Shown here in pieces: positions 35,106-43,908 of a DNA stretch of 64,000 nt. The stretch spans positions 30,287 to 94,286 of the forward strand of contig NZ_LQIU01000013.1 of the NCBI RefSeq assembly GCF_001499995.1, written 5' to 3'. The DNA comes from Mycobacterium sp. IS-1496 (GTDB taxonomy: Bacteria; Actinomycetota; Actinomycetes; Mycobacteriales; Mycobacteriaceae). The notes under the pieces were generated by a model that worked only from the letters and a program-made list of their open reading frames with translations, had not been told where the DNA came from and made no database searches. Positions within the stretch are counted from its first letter, which is position 1. Each line of letters begins with the position of its first letter. Made by a program: the position numbers and the translations under genes.

Positions 35106-36463
35106 AACACGTTCCCCACGGCTTCGCCCAGGTCGGCCCCTTTCCAGCCCCCGAGCAAGGATCCGCCGAACACGAACAGCGGAACAGTGCCAACTGCGAA
35201 GGGGCCGGTCGCCGCACCGAAGACCGCCCCAGCGGCCGCGCCCGCCTCAGCACCCGCCCAGCCGCCACCTGCTCCACCGATACCGCCGAACGCCGCGATG
35301 CACGCATCCCGCCCCGACTCGGCCATCACCATGTCGAACACGGTGGTCGCCAGACCCAGCGCCGGCCCTCCGAACTTCGCCGCCTCGCCGATGTCATCGA
35401 CGGACTGGGCGGTGAGCATCGGCAGACGGCCACCGTGCTTCTCCATGCCCGAAAGTACTGACCCCGCACCCAAGGACATGTTGTCGATCAACTCCACCGG
35501 CACCGCCTGATGCCGGCCGCCCGCCGTGGTGAATCCGGCATTGCGGTATCCGGTCGGGTCCATCGACATCGTGAAGTTCGATCCGTCGGGCCACGTGACC
35601 GACGTGTAGTCGCAGTCGTTGCCGAGGTCGTGCCACGAACTCGACCGCGAGACCTCCTCACCGGTCTTGTCGAACTGCTCGACGGTGATGAAGTCCTGCC
35701 GGTCCGGCCAGTCGAACGGGTCCCGCTTGGTGATCACCTGCCTGCTGCCGTCCTGCATGAACACCGTCGTCACCTCCTCGCCGTACGCATTCTCCGACTC
35801 GACGACCTCTCGCACGGTGATCGACATGTCGCCATCGCGCAACGCCTGCTGCTGCAGCATACCGATCGGATCCTGGGGGTCCGGCACGTGATCCTGGGGC
35901 CGCTGCGGTGTCAAGGGAATGACGAAGGGATCACTCGACGGACCGGATTCGACGAATCCGAATTGCCCACCGGCTGCGGTCACCGCTGTGGCCAAGTCAT
36001 CGTCCGCGTCCCCCACGGCGGTGAGCAGGTCGTTGATCTCCCCCTGCTCCGCGGCCGCGAGTTTCTCCAAGTCGGCCAAGTCCTCCTCCGACATCCGCAC
36101 TGGGTCGATCAGCACCACCCACTGATCTGTCACGCTCAACGGTCCCGCGTCGACCTGATCCGCTTTGTTCAGCAGCGCGTTGCGCGCCGCACCGATCGCG
36201 GAGCTGCCGTTCCGCAGCGCCGACGCGACGGCATGTGCGTACTCCGACAGCTCCGTAGCGTCGGTGTTCGCCCGCCCGAACATCGCGCTGGCGGCCTCGT
36301 GGGAGCGCCCCTCCCACGCCCGCGCCTCCGGCATCCGACCGCACGCACTGTCGATGCCCTTCACCGCGGCAGAAACCGTATCCGCCGCAGCACCAACGGC
36401 GTCCGCCGACGCGGATAGGGCATCGGGGTTCCAGCTCCGCAACGTCGTCCGTGACGGCAGCAT
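35093..36463 (-). CDS. WXG100/LXG-like secreted protein (ESX-associated)
   Basis: A 456-aa protein. The first ~110 residues form a helical hairpin resembling WXG100 proteins (W near residue 50 in ARAWEGRSHEAA), with a further helical segment to about 170. The middle (170-330) is beta-rich and acidic, without known catalytic motif. The end (about 385-445) is a Gly/Ala-rich hydrophobic region like those of membrane-inserting toxins. The ATG overlaps the stop of the EspC-like gene (TGATG). The combination is typical of a type VII effector with its small secretion partner. The function of the middle is unknown. Confidence 0.7.
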   Translation of the reverse strand: MLPSRTTLRSWNPDALSASADAVGAAADTVSAAVKGIDSACGRMPEARAWEGRSHEAASAMFGRANTDATELSEYAHAVASALRNGSSAIGAARNALLNKADQVDAGPLSVTDQWVVLIDPVRMSEEDLADLEKLAAAEQGEINDLLTAVGDADDDLATAVTAAGGQFGFVESGPSSDPFVIPLTPQRPQDHVPDPQDPIGMLQQQALRDGDMSITVREVVESENAYGEEVTTVFMQDGSRQVITKRDPFDWPDRQDFITVEQFDKTGEEVSRSSSWHDLGNDCDYTSVTWPDGSNFTMSMDPTGYRNAGFTTAGGRHQAVPVELIDNMSLGAGSVLSGMEKHGGRLPMLTAQSVDDIGEAAKFGGPALGLATTVFDMVMAESGRDACIAAFGGIGGAGGGWAGAEAGAAAGAVFGAATGPFAVGTVPLFVFGGSLLGGWKGADLGEAVGNVLCPY

Positions 36464-36747
36464 CAGAACAACCCGTCGAACTGGCCCGCCAACGCGTCGT
36501 CGGCCACCTCGAACACCTCACCCGCGCCGCGCACCGCTGTCCCCATCTTCGTCACGTTCTGCGACAGCGTCGTCGCCATCCGGCTGAAGTGCTCCCCCAC
36601 CGCCTGCACCGCCCACTGCGTCGTCGACCCGGGCAGGGCATCGCCCGCGGAGGACGTCTTTCCGCCCACGTCCGTTGCGCCGATATCCGCCGCTGCGATA
36701 TGCACTTGACCGGCAAACGCCCGCAGAATCTCCGGGTCGACCCGCAC
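36463..36747 (-). CDS. EspC-family ESX secretion-associated protein (DUF2580)
   Basis: A ~94-aa protein. I choose GTG 36747 (MRVDPEILRAFAGQV), preceded by AGGAGG, over the GTG 15 bases upstream. The sequence has the two-helix pattern of the EspC/DUF2580 family, with WAVQAVG near the turn and FEVADDALAGQFDGLF at the end; FEVAD corresponds to the YxxxD export signal of ESX substrates with Phe for Tyr. It is the first gene of a three-gene operon with the WXG100/LXG-like protein, and probably its co-secreted partner. The ESX system that exports it is not in the window. Confidence 0.82.
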   Translation of the reverse strand: MRVDPEILRAFAGQVHIAAADIGATDVGGKTSSAGDALPGSTTQWAVQAVGEHFSRMATTLSQNVTKMGTAVRGAGEVFEVADDALAGQFDGLF

Positions 36748-37032
36748 CGCCACCTCCTGCACCCGCTTCCATGATGTTCCGATTCTGCGGCACCACGGAC
36801 ACCCTCGGCGCCGCTAATTTTCCGCGAGGGTGTTACACTGCGGCGCTCAGTGTCGGCCGCGCCCCGCTCGCTGCGGCAGTTGCGCAGGGTGAGCGCCTCG
36901 CGGTGGTCTTGCGGCCGGACGGCCGCATCGAACTCCTCTGAGCGTCTCACTGAGGGACCGGCTGGGGGATGTGCGAAATCCCCACCGCCGCCCACCTCCG
37001 CCCCGTTACATTCAGCTAGCGAGGTGACACCC

Positions 37033-37962
37033 ATGAACAGTCTGATGCGGCATCCGGTCCGCGTTCCCCGCGTCGAGAAGCCGCGCGCCGAAGGACGCTT
37101 CTACCTGCCCTGCGGCCGTCGCCTCGGCTACGCCGAATTCGGCGATCCCTCCGGCGATCCGGTCCTGTGGTTCCACGGCACCCCCGGCGGACGCCGCCAG
37201 CTCCCGCTGCTGGGCCGTCGCGCCGCCGAGAAACTCGGCCTGCGCGTCGTGCTGATCGGACGGCCCGGCACCGGCCTGTCCGATCCGCACCCCTACGAAC
37301 AGATCGCCGACTGGGCCACCGACGTCGCGCACGTCGCCGACGCCCTCGGCGCCGAACGCCTCGGCGTGGTCGGCCTCTCCGGGGGCGGCCCCTACGCCCT
37401 GGCCTGCGCCGCCGTGCCACCCCTGGCCGGCCGCGTCGCCGCCGTCGCGGTCCTCGGCGGTGTCGTCCCCTCCGTCGGCCCCGACGCGCTGGCCACCGGC
37501 GCCGTCGACCTCGCCCGCCGCTTCGCCCCCGTCCTGAGCGAATTGCGCCGTCCCCTCGCCGGCATCGTCTCCGCCATCATCACCCCGGTGATCCCCCTGG
37601 CGCACTACGCGTGCCAGGCCTACGCGGCCACCACCCCCGAGGGCGACCGGCGGGTCCTCCACGACCCCGAGATGGAGGGCATGTTCATCGACGACCTCGT
37701 CCTCGTCGCCCGCGGCCGCTTCCAGGCCATCGTCGACGACGCCCGACTCTTCGGGCGCGACTGGGGTTTCCGGCTCGCCGACGTGTCCGCCCCGGTGCGG
37801 TGGTGGCACGGCGACGCCGACCACATCGTCCCGCTGCGCGACGCGAAGGCCGCCGTCGACCTTCTCCCCAAGGCCGAACTCATCATGCGCTCGGAGGAAA
37901 GCCATCTCGGCGGCTTCGCCACCGCCGACGAGGTTCTCCACTTCGTCCGGTCACACCTCTGA
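37033..37962 (+). CDS. Alpha/beta-fold hydrolase
   Basis: A 309-aa protein starting at ATG 37033 with GCGAGGTGAC upstream; the longer open frame is discarded. The fold is clear: WFHGTPGGRRQ is the oxyanion loop, VVGLSGGGPYAL holds the nucleophile Ser near residue 117, WWHGDADHIVP supplies the Asp near 260, and ESHLGG the His near 288. The similar mycobacterial proteins are assigned as general esterases or hydrolases without known substrate. It is a single gene; the 285-nt region upstream separates it from the divergent ESX-associated operon and should contain both promoters. Confidence 0.9.
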   Translation: MNSLMRHPVRVPRVEKPRAEGRFYLPCGRRLGYAEFGDPSGDPVLWFHGTPGGRRQLPLLGRRAAEKLGLRVVLIGRPGTGLSDPHPYEQIADWATDVAHVADALGAERLGVVGLSGGGPYALACAAVPPLAGRVAAVAVLGGVVPSVGPDALATGAVDLARRFAPVLSELRRPLAGIVSAIITPVIPLAHYACQAYAATTPEGDRRVLHDPEMEGMFIDDLVLVARGRFQAIVDDARLFGRDWGFRLADVSAPVRWWHGDADHIVPLRDAKAAVDLLPKAELIMRSEESHLGGFATADEVLHFVRSHL

Positions 37963-38030
37963 AATCCGCCTCGCCCGGCACGTCGCTGCGTTAACGTCGT
38001 ATTCAGCGACGGCCGACGCGGGTGGCACAC

Positions 38031-39104
38031 ATGGTTGATGCGTGGGAACTGATCCTCCACCACACCTACACCGGCACGCCCGGAGTCGTCTTCGACCACT
38101 CCCCGCGACGCGGAAGTCACGGCACCGCAGTCAATCTCGCCGACGCCGACTTCCACACCGACGGACGCACCCACGGCTCCGGGGCCGTCTCCTTTCATCC
38201 CGACGCAAAGGTCGTCGTCCCCGCCGAGGCCGGCTGGAATCCCCTGAGCGGTGTGCGCGGCGAAGTCACCTGCCGGTTCGACACCGCCACGGGCATCGAC
38301 GTGCTCATCGACGCGAAGTCGTTCTACTTCTACCGGCGCAGCGGGGAGTTGGGCTGCTGGTTCGACGAGTCACCGCACCAATACACCGACATCACAACAG
38401 GTCTCAACGGCCTCGGCCCTCCGGTCTCCATCCCGGTCGGCCAGTGGGTCCGGCTCGGCTTTCTGCACGACGGCGTCTCGACCGCCGAGCTCTACGTCGA
38501 CGACGTCCCGGTCGCCCGCATCGTCCGGCCGCTGTGGACGGTCAAGCCCACCACCGTCGTCGCCATCGGCGACTTCGTCACCGCCCCTCCCGCCTCCACC
38601 TCCGGCGTGTCGGGACGCATCGACGACGTCCGCGTGTGGCGCCTCGACCCCGACCGGATCGCGCGCGAATTCATCGGCCGCCCGATGGACCCCGCCACCG
38701 CCGAGTGCTGGGCCGACTGGTTCGACCAGCTGGCCGCGGCGTTCGAGGCACTGCGCCAGGCCAACCCCGACTGCCCGAAGCGCATCCTCGACCTCGTCGG
38801 CGAGGCGATCCACAGCGGTCTGGCCGACGCGCTGACCCGCACCCCGCAGAGCCGGTCGACGTGGCTGCAGGCGGCAGCGGACTGCCAACAGAAGTGGACC
38901 GCCGGCGACCTCGCCGGCATCGCAACGACACTGGCCGGGCTCACCACCTGGCTACAGTTCGAAGGCGTTGACCTGACACAGATTCCGGCGCTGCAGGAAC
39001 TGCTCAACGACCCGTGCTGGAAACAACTGATCGCACTGGCGCCGCCCATGAACTGCGATCCCGCCTTCACCGACCTCCTCAGCGGCGGAGCCGGAGCATG
39101 GTAG
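38031..39104 (+). CDS. LamG/concanavalin-like domain protein
   Basis: A ~357-aa protein; ATG 38031 is preferred to GTG 38022. Residues 1-215 form a LamG-like jelly roll: SGAVSFHPDAKV, WVRLGFLHDG and GRIDDVRVWRLDPDRIAREF, the usual last strand. From about 225 to the end is a helical domain with several Cys. There is no signal peptide, so the binding role is likely cytoplasmic or the protein leaves by another route. It overlaps the next gene (ATGGTAG), which also carries surface-type domains; the two appear to be one unit. Ligand unknown. Confidence 0.7.
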   Translation: MVDAWELILHHTYTGTPGVVFDHSPRRGSHGTAVNLADADFHTDGRTHGSGAVSFHPDAKVVVPAEAGWNPLSGVRGEVTCRFDTATGIDVLIDAKSFYFYRRSGELGCWFDESPHQYTDITTGLNGLGPPVSIPVGQWVRLGFLHDGVSTAELYVDDVPVARIVRPLWTVKPTTVVAIGDFVTAPPASTSGVSGRIDDVRVWRLDPDRIAREFIGRPMDPATAECWADWFDQLAAAFEALRQANPDCPKRILDLVGEAIHSGLADALTRTPQSRSTWLQAAADCQQKWTAGDLAGIATTLAGLTTWLQFEGVDLTQIPALQELLNDPCWKQLIALAPPMNCDPAFTDLLSGGAGAW

Positions 39105-41236
39105 GCCGCAACCCCCTCACCGACGGCAACAGCACCGGTAATGCGTTGTCGTACAACACCGGATCAATCGCACCCACCGCGAAGGCGCTCATCCTGGCCT
39201 TCGTGGTGAGCTTCCGTCCCCCGCTGCAGGGCACGCCCGCGCCGCCCACCCTGTCCGGCAACGGCCTGCAGTGGCAGCAGGTGCGCACCGTGCTCGGCGG
39301 CACACAGGGCAACCGTCGGCTGACCTGCTACCGGGCGATGGGTGACGCCCCGACGCCCGGTCCGGTCGCCATCGACTTCGGCGACCAGACCCAAGACCTC
39401 TGCGCCTGGTCGCTGTTCGAGTTCACCGGCGTCGACACCGGCGGCACGGCGGGCGCCGGCGCGATCGCGCAGAGCCAGGTGGGGACATCCCCCGGCTCCG
39501 CGGCGACGCTTCCCCTGCAACCGTCGGCAGACCCCACCCGCAACGCGACGGCCGGTGGCGTCATGGTCGAACTGACCAACGTGGCCCGCCCGGTGACGCC
39601 GGGCGCCGGCTTCACCGAGATCCACGAGGTGATGCCCCGCCAGACCCTGCAGGGCGCGACGCTGCAGACGCAGGCGGCGGCCACCGGCGTCACGACCACC
39701 GAATGGAGTTGGGCGGGGAACGAAGACGCCGCGGCGATCGTCGTCGAGATCAAGGCGCCGCCGCTCACCCAGACCCCGCCCACCACAGCGGATCCCCGGG
39801 AGGTCCTCGCCCGGCGCTTTGAACCGGTGCTGTTCTTCCACCCCGACGAGGCGTTCTACCCCTCCGACGCCAAACGGTTCGTCGAAGCCGCGCAATTGTG
39901 GACGGCGACGGCGCCGTTCGACAGCCCGGGCCGCTGGGGCGGGCCTCCCGGCACCCCGTTCCCGCGCCAGCCCGAGGTCCCGGCCGGCCAACTCCGCGGT
40001 CTGCCGACCGAGGGGGGCACGTTCCTGGGCGGTCCCGGCCTGCTCACTGCCGGCCCGAACGACGAGCGGTTCCTCGCCCTCGGCGGCTGGAAGGACAAGG
40101 ACGAGGTGCACCACACCGGCGTCTTCCTGGGCAAGGTCAACGTGTACGCCGACCGCGGTGAGACCGCCGACCGGTACTCGACGGACCTCGAGCCGAGCCG
40201 GTATTGGTACCACACCGAGTTCTTCGACACCACCCGGTTGACCCGGCTCGCCGCCGGTGTCACCGCCCCCAACCTGAGCAGAATCGTTGCGCGGCTGACC
40301 AATCCGGCCCTGCTGTGCTACTACCTGTTCTTCCCCGCCCACGAGGAGTCCGTCGGCGACGGCGCCTGCCCGAACATCGAAGCCAAGGAGGTCGGCGGCC
40401 ACGCCGGGGACTGGCAGTGCGTGGCACTACTCCTCGAGGGCGACGCCGCCGGGACCCCGGAGAGCTTCACGCCGAGATTCTTCGGGCACACGGGGTTGCG
40501 CCCGAAGGCGCCGCGCCCCCACGCGTTCGACGGAGAACAGCGCACGGTGATGAAGGTGGAAGCCTGGCGGGCCGGTTCACCGTCCGCGCCGATCCAGCCG
40601 GAGGTCGTCGGCGACCACCCCCGCTTCTACGTCGCCCGCGGATCGCACAGCCTGTACACCACCCCGGGGCAACACGACGTCTCGCCGTACCCGCATTCGG
40701 AGCCGAGTCAGTGTGGCCGTTTCGACGGCCTGCAGCCGCTGCCTGTGCCGGACAACTACAGGACACCCGAATGGGTCCTGCTGACGAAGTTGGTGGTGGG
40801 CACCCTTGTCGGGGCGCTCGTCCCGGCGGTCATGGTCGCCATGTTCGAAGGTATCGCCACCGCCGGGAGCGGCGTCCTGCCGACCGAAGGGCCCGGCGAC
40901 CCCGCCGATCCGGACCAGGCCCCCGCGGCCGCCGGGGACGGCCGCACCGTCCGGCCCGCGACCGTCTTGGTGCCCGACGCCGGCGCCGACGTCCAGGACT
41001 GGCGCGCACAAGAAGGCCTGGCGCTCAACGGGAGAACGTACGGCTTCCTGGTCGACCGCGCGACACAGGTCTGGTGGCCGTCGGACGATCTGCAGAACGG
41101 CTTCCGGGGACGCTGGGGCCAACGCGTGGCCGACGACCCGGTGCCGCGGCGCTGCGGCCCCACGTTCCCCGAGTACTGGAAGATGTTCCTCACCGCGGTA
41201 GCAGACGGCGACAACACGGGCATGCTCACGCTGTAG
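39098..41236 (+). CDS. Vps62-like protein with N-terminal beta-sandwich
   Basis: ATG 39098 overlaps the stop of the LamG gene (ATGGTAG); ~712 aa. The first ~230 residues look like a beta-sandwich of the kind seen in phage and surface proteins (LILAFVVSFRPP, WSLFEFTGVDTGG). From ~250 to 580 the sequence resembles the Vps62/DUF946 family: RRFEPVLFFHPDEAFYPSD, GGHAGDWQCVALLLEG and HPRFYVARGSHSLYTTPG. A hydrophobic helix lies near 575-595. No catalytic residues can be named. Similar pairs may be export-related in actinobacteria, but the role is unknown. Confidence 0.6.
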   Translation: MVGRNPLTDGNSTGNALSYNTGSIAPTAKALILAFVVSFRPPLQGTPAPPTLSGNGLQWQQVRTVLGGTQGNRRLTCYRAMGDAPTPGPVAIDFGDQTQDLCAWSLFEFTGVDTGGTAGAGAIAQSQVGTSPGSAATLPLQPSADPTRNATAGGVMVELTNVARPVTPGAGFTEIHEVMPRQTLQGATLQTQAAATGVTTTEWSWAGNEDAAAIVVEIKAPPLTQTPPTTADPREVLARRFEPVLFFHPDEAFYPSDAKRFVEAAQLWTATAPFDSPGRWGGPPGTPFPRQPEVPAGQLRGLPTEGGTFLGGPGLLTAGPNDERFLALGGWKDKDEVHHTGVFLGKVNVYADRGETADRYSTDLEPSRYWYHTEFFDTTRLTRLAAGVTAPNLSRIVARLTNPALLCYYLFFPAHEESVGDGACPNIEAKEVGGHAGDWQCVALLLEGDAAGTPESFTPRFFGHTGLRPKAPRPHAFDGEQRTVMKVEAWRAGSPSAPIQPEVVGDHPRFYVARGSHSLYTTPGQHDVSPYPHSEPSQCGRFDGLQPLPVPDNYRTPEWVLLTKLVVGTLVGALVPAVMVAMFEGIATAGSGVLPTEGPGDPADPDQAPAAAGDGRTVRPATVLVPDAGADVQDWRAQEGLALNGRTYGFLVDRATQVWWPSDDLQNGFRGRWGQRVADDPVPRRCGPTFPEYWKMFLTAVADGDNTGMLTL

Positions 41237-41276
41237 TTCGACGACGCGGCGGCGGCCCGTGCGCTAAGACAGACCC

Positions 41277-42509
41277 ATGCCGGAGCAGCCGACCGCCTTC
41301 CGCTACCCGCCCACCGGCCGCCGCGCCCGGCTCTACGGCACCGTCCGCAGGCTCGGCGTCGACCTGCTGCCGGACGACGCGACCGCACAGAGGTTCGTCG
41401 ACGGCCTCACCGAGGGCGACCCCACCGCCGAACGCTTCGTCGCCGAGACCTACCACGGCGAGCTCGGGGCCCGGAAAGCCCGCGACCTCGTCGAGCAGGC
41501 ACAACGCGACGGCATCGACACCGTCCCCGAGGCCCCAGACTCCATGCGCGCGCTCTTCGACGAGTTCGAGCGACGCCCCGACTGGCTCGACCCCGACCTC
41601 CTCGAACAGGGCGCCGCGGTCTGGCGTCGCTGGGCCTACGCACTCGGCGCCCTCGGCAACGCCGGCACCAACGACACCTACACCGAAGGCTGGCTCGCCG
41701 TCCCGCTGTCCCTGTCCGGCGGGTACGCCGGCGACCGGGCCCTGCACCGCTACCTCGAGACCTCGCGCTGGTGGATCGAGGTGTGCCGCCCCGGCGCGCT
41801 GCTCACCCCGAACTCGGCCGCGCGCAACATCTCTCTGCACGTGCGGATCATGCACGTCAGTGTCCGCGACCGCGTCGCACGGCACCCCGAGTGGGATGCC
41901 GGCCGCTGGGGCCTGCCGATCAGCCAGTCCGCGATGCTGCTCACCCTTCTCGGCGGCAGCGTCGCCCCGGCGCTCGGGCTGTCCGCGCTCGGCCACCTCA
42001 CCTCACCGCACGAGATGCGCGCCGTGCTGCACTTCAACCGCTACTGCGGTCACCTCGTCGGCGTCCGCTGCGACGGCTACTTTCCCAAGACCGTCGCCGA
42101 CGCGTGGCGCATCCTGTTCATGGCCGACGCCGCCCGCAGCTACGACAGCGGCGACAACGGCGTCGAACTGGTGGAGTCCTTCGTCCCGGCGTTCGAACCC
42201 ACACCAGCACACCGCGGACTGCAACGGCTCCGCGCCGAGTACCACTACCGCGTCCAGGCCGGCTACCTCGGTCTCTACATGCTGCCGTGGAACCGCCGCC
42301 GCTATCGGCTGCCGTCGGCACTGCCCGGCATCGCGCTGCTCCTGGCGAAGGCCCCGCTCATCGCCACCCTCGAACTCGCGCGCCGGCTCAGCCCCCGGGT
42401 GGACCGGAGCTGGCAGCAAGCCAACATGAAGCGCTGGGAGCGCTGGCTCGAATGGCAGTCCGCCGGCAAAGCGGCGACGTTCGAAGCCGCCGCACCGCTG
42501 CGCCGCTGA
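41277..42509 (+). CDS. MpaB-family oxygenase (DUF2236)
   Basis: A 410-aa protein. The central region reads GGYAGDRALHRYLETSRWW, VRIMHVSVRDRVARHPEWD and ALHFNRYCGHLVGV-type helices, diagnostic of the DUF2236/MpaB family related to latex-clearing protein Lcp, which bind haem b and cleave or oxidise hydrophobic substrates. His and Arg residues of the HVxxR-type helix are present. The family is abundant in rapidly growing mycobacteria; individual substrates are mostly unknown. No signal peptide. It precedes the DUF385 and ppk2 genes on the same strand, 47 nt from the next start. Confidence 0.82.
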   Translation: MPEQPTAFRYPPTGRRARLYGTVRRLGVDLLPDDATAQRFVDGLTEGDPTAERFVAETYHGELGARKARDLVEQAQRDGIDTVPEAPDSMRALFDEFERRPDWLDPDLLEQGAAVWRRWAYALGALGNAGTNDTYTEGWLAVPLSLSGGYAGDRALHRYLETSRWWIEVCRPGALLTPNSAARNISLHVRIMHVSVRDRVARHPEWDAGRWGLPISQSAMLLTLLGGSVAPALGLSALGHLTSPHEMRAVLHFNRYCGHLVGVRCDGYFPKTVADAWRILFMADAARSYDSGDNGVELVESFVPAFEPTPAHRGLQRLRAEYHYRVQAGYLGLYMLPWNRRRYRLPSALPGIALLLAKAPLIATLELARRLSPRVDRSWQQANMKRWERWLEWQSAGKAATFEAAAPLRR

Positions 42510-42556
42510 GCGCTCAAACCCGCCCCTGCGAGGGCCGTGAGTCCTACCGTGGAGAC

Positions 42557-43033
42557 ATGCCCGAACAGGCCATCGACGTCGCCCACCCACCGCAGGCGCT
42601 GCTCAACGTCATCAACCCCGGGCTGCGCCTCGCCCTCAAGACTCCGCTGGGCTCCGCGCTCAAACAGTTCATGGTCGTCAGCTTCACCGGACGCAAGACC
42701 GGCCGCCGGTTCTCGGTGCCGGTCAGCGCCCACCACCTCGACGGTGACCTCTACGTCATCCTCGAAGCGAAGTGGAAGCACAACTTCCGCGACGGCGCCA
42801 CCGCCGACGTCACCCACAACGGCAGAACCACCCGGATGAACGGCCACCTCATCACCGAGCCCAACGCCGTCGCCGACATCGTCCACCGCGTGGCGGACGG
42901 GTACGGCGCCAAGAAGGCGCAGCAGACCATGGGCCTGAAGTTTCGCGGCGACACTGTGCCCTCAATAGACGAATTCCGCGACGCCGCACGGCAAATCGGT
43001 ATCGCTGCCATCCGGCTGACGCCCGCGACGTGA
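42557..43033 (+). CDS. Deazaflavin (F420)-dependent nitroreductase-family protein (DUF385)
   Basis: A 158-aa protein with ATG 42557 (GGAG just before). The pattern FTGRKTGRRFSVPVSAHHLDG followed by LYVILEAKWKHNFRDG and ADVTHNGRTTRMNG is that of the DUF385 / deazaflavin-dependent nitroreductase family, which folds as a split beta-barrel. Such proteins use F420H2 or related cofactors or bind haem. The last bases overlap the GTG of ppk2 (GTGA), so the two are translated together. Family membership is clear; substrate is unknown. Confidence 0.85.
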   Translation: MPEQAIDVAHPPQALLNVINPGLRLALKTPLGSALKQFMVVSFTGRKTGRRFSVPVSAHHLDGDLYVILEAKWKHNFRDGATADVTHNGRTTRMNGHLITEPNAVADIVHRVADGYGAKKAQQTMGLKFRGDTVPSIDEFRDAARQIGIAAIRLTPAT

Positions 43034-43908
43034 CCGAGATCGACCTCGACGCACTGTCGACCGCCGACCACGGGTACACGGTTCGCGACGATGACGACGA
43101 CGACCCCGTCCTGTTCGACCGCGACGGCAACTCGATCCAGACCTGGCGCGAGCGCTACCCCTACGACGAACGATTGCCGCGCGCCGAGTACGAGTTCTTG
43201 AAGCGCAAGCTGCAGATCGAGCTGCTGAAGTTGCAGCGGTGGAGCAAGCGCACCGGTGCCCGCCACATCATCGTCTTCGAGGGTCGCGACGCCGCCGGCA
43301 AGGGCGGCACCATCCAGCGCTTCATGGAACACCTCGACCCCCGCCACGCCCGCACGGTCGCGCTGGAGAAACCCACCGACCAGGAGAAGTCGCAGTGGTA
43401 CTTCCAGCGCTACGTGCGGCACTTCCCGACCGCCGGTGAGATGGTGCTGTTCGACCGGTCCTGGTACAACCGCGCCGGTGTCGAGAAGGTGATGGGTTTC
43501 GCCACCGAAGAGCAGCAGGACGAGTTCATGCGCCAGGCACCGGTTTTCGAGAAGATGCTCGTCGACGAGGGTCTGCACCTGACCAAGTTCTGGTTCTCCG
43601 TGTCGCCGGCCGAGCAGCGCACCCGCTTCGCGATCCGGCTGGTCGACCCGCTGCGGCACTGGAAGTTCTCCGACATGGACATCGAAGCGTCGCGGCGGTG
43701 GGACGACTACACCCGCGCCAAAGAAGAGATGTTCGTCGCCACCGACACCGACCACGCACCGTGGATCGTCGTCAAGACCAACGACAAGAAGCGTGGCCGC
43801 CTCAACGCCATGCGCTTCTTCCTCTCGAAGTTCGACTACGACGACAAAGACCGCGACGTCGTCGGTGAACCGGACCCGCTGATCGTCGGCCGCGCGCTGG
43901 AGGATTAA
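43030..43908 (+). CDS. ppk2: Polyphosphate kinase 2
   Basis: A 292-aa protein, normal for one-domain PPK2. Walker A is FEGRDAAGKGGTIQ, the lid region has LEKPTDQEKSQWYFQRY, and Walker B is MVLFDRSWYNRAGVE. These are the PPK2 hallmarks: phosphate transfer between polyphosphate and nucleotides. The acidic N-terminus (DDDDDDP) is unusual but seen in mycobacterial copies. The GTG overlaps the stop of the DUF385 gene. The gene ends a few bases inside the convergent cyclase gene (4-nt overlap), leaving no room for a separate terminator. Confidence 0.95.
   Translation: MTEIDLDALSTADHGYTVRDDDDDDPVLFDRDGNSIQTWRERYPYDERLPRAEYEFLKRKLQIELLKLQRWSKRTGARHIIVFEGRDAAGKGGTIQRFMEHLDPRHARTVALEKPTDQEKSQWYFQRYVRHFPTAGEMVLFDRSWYNRAGVEKVMGFATEEQQDEFMRQAPVFEKMLVDEGLHLTKFWFSVSPAEQRTRFAIRLVDPLRHWKFSDMDIEASRRWDDYTRAKEEMFVATDTDHAPWIVVKTNDKKRGRLNAMRFFLSKFDYDDKDRDVVGEPDPLIVGRALED

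Noticed and set aside
37012..37941. 309-codon antisense frame over the hydrolase
   Set aside because: Gly/Asp/Val shadow sequence; hydrolase on the other strand has all catalytic motifs.
39164..40402. 412-codon antisense frame over the Vps62-like gene
   Set aside because: Gly/Arg/Val-rich shadow frame; the sense frame has domain motifs and coupled start.
40204..42429. 741-codon plus-strand frame overlapping two genes
   Set aside because: Extremely Arg/Pro/Ser-rich, no motif, overlaps the Vps62-like and MpaB genes in another frame.
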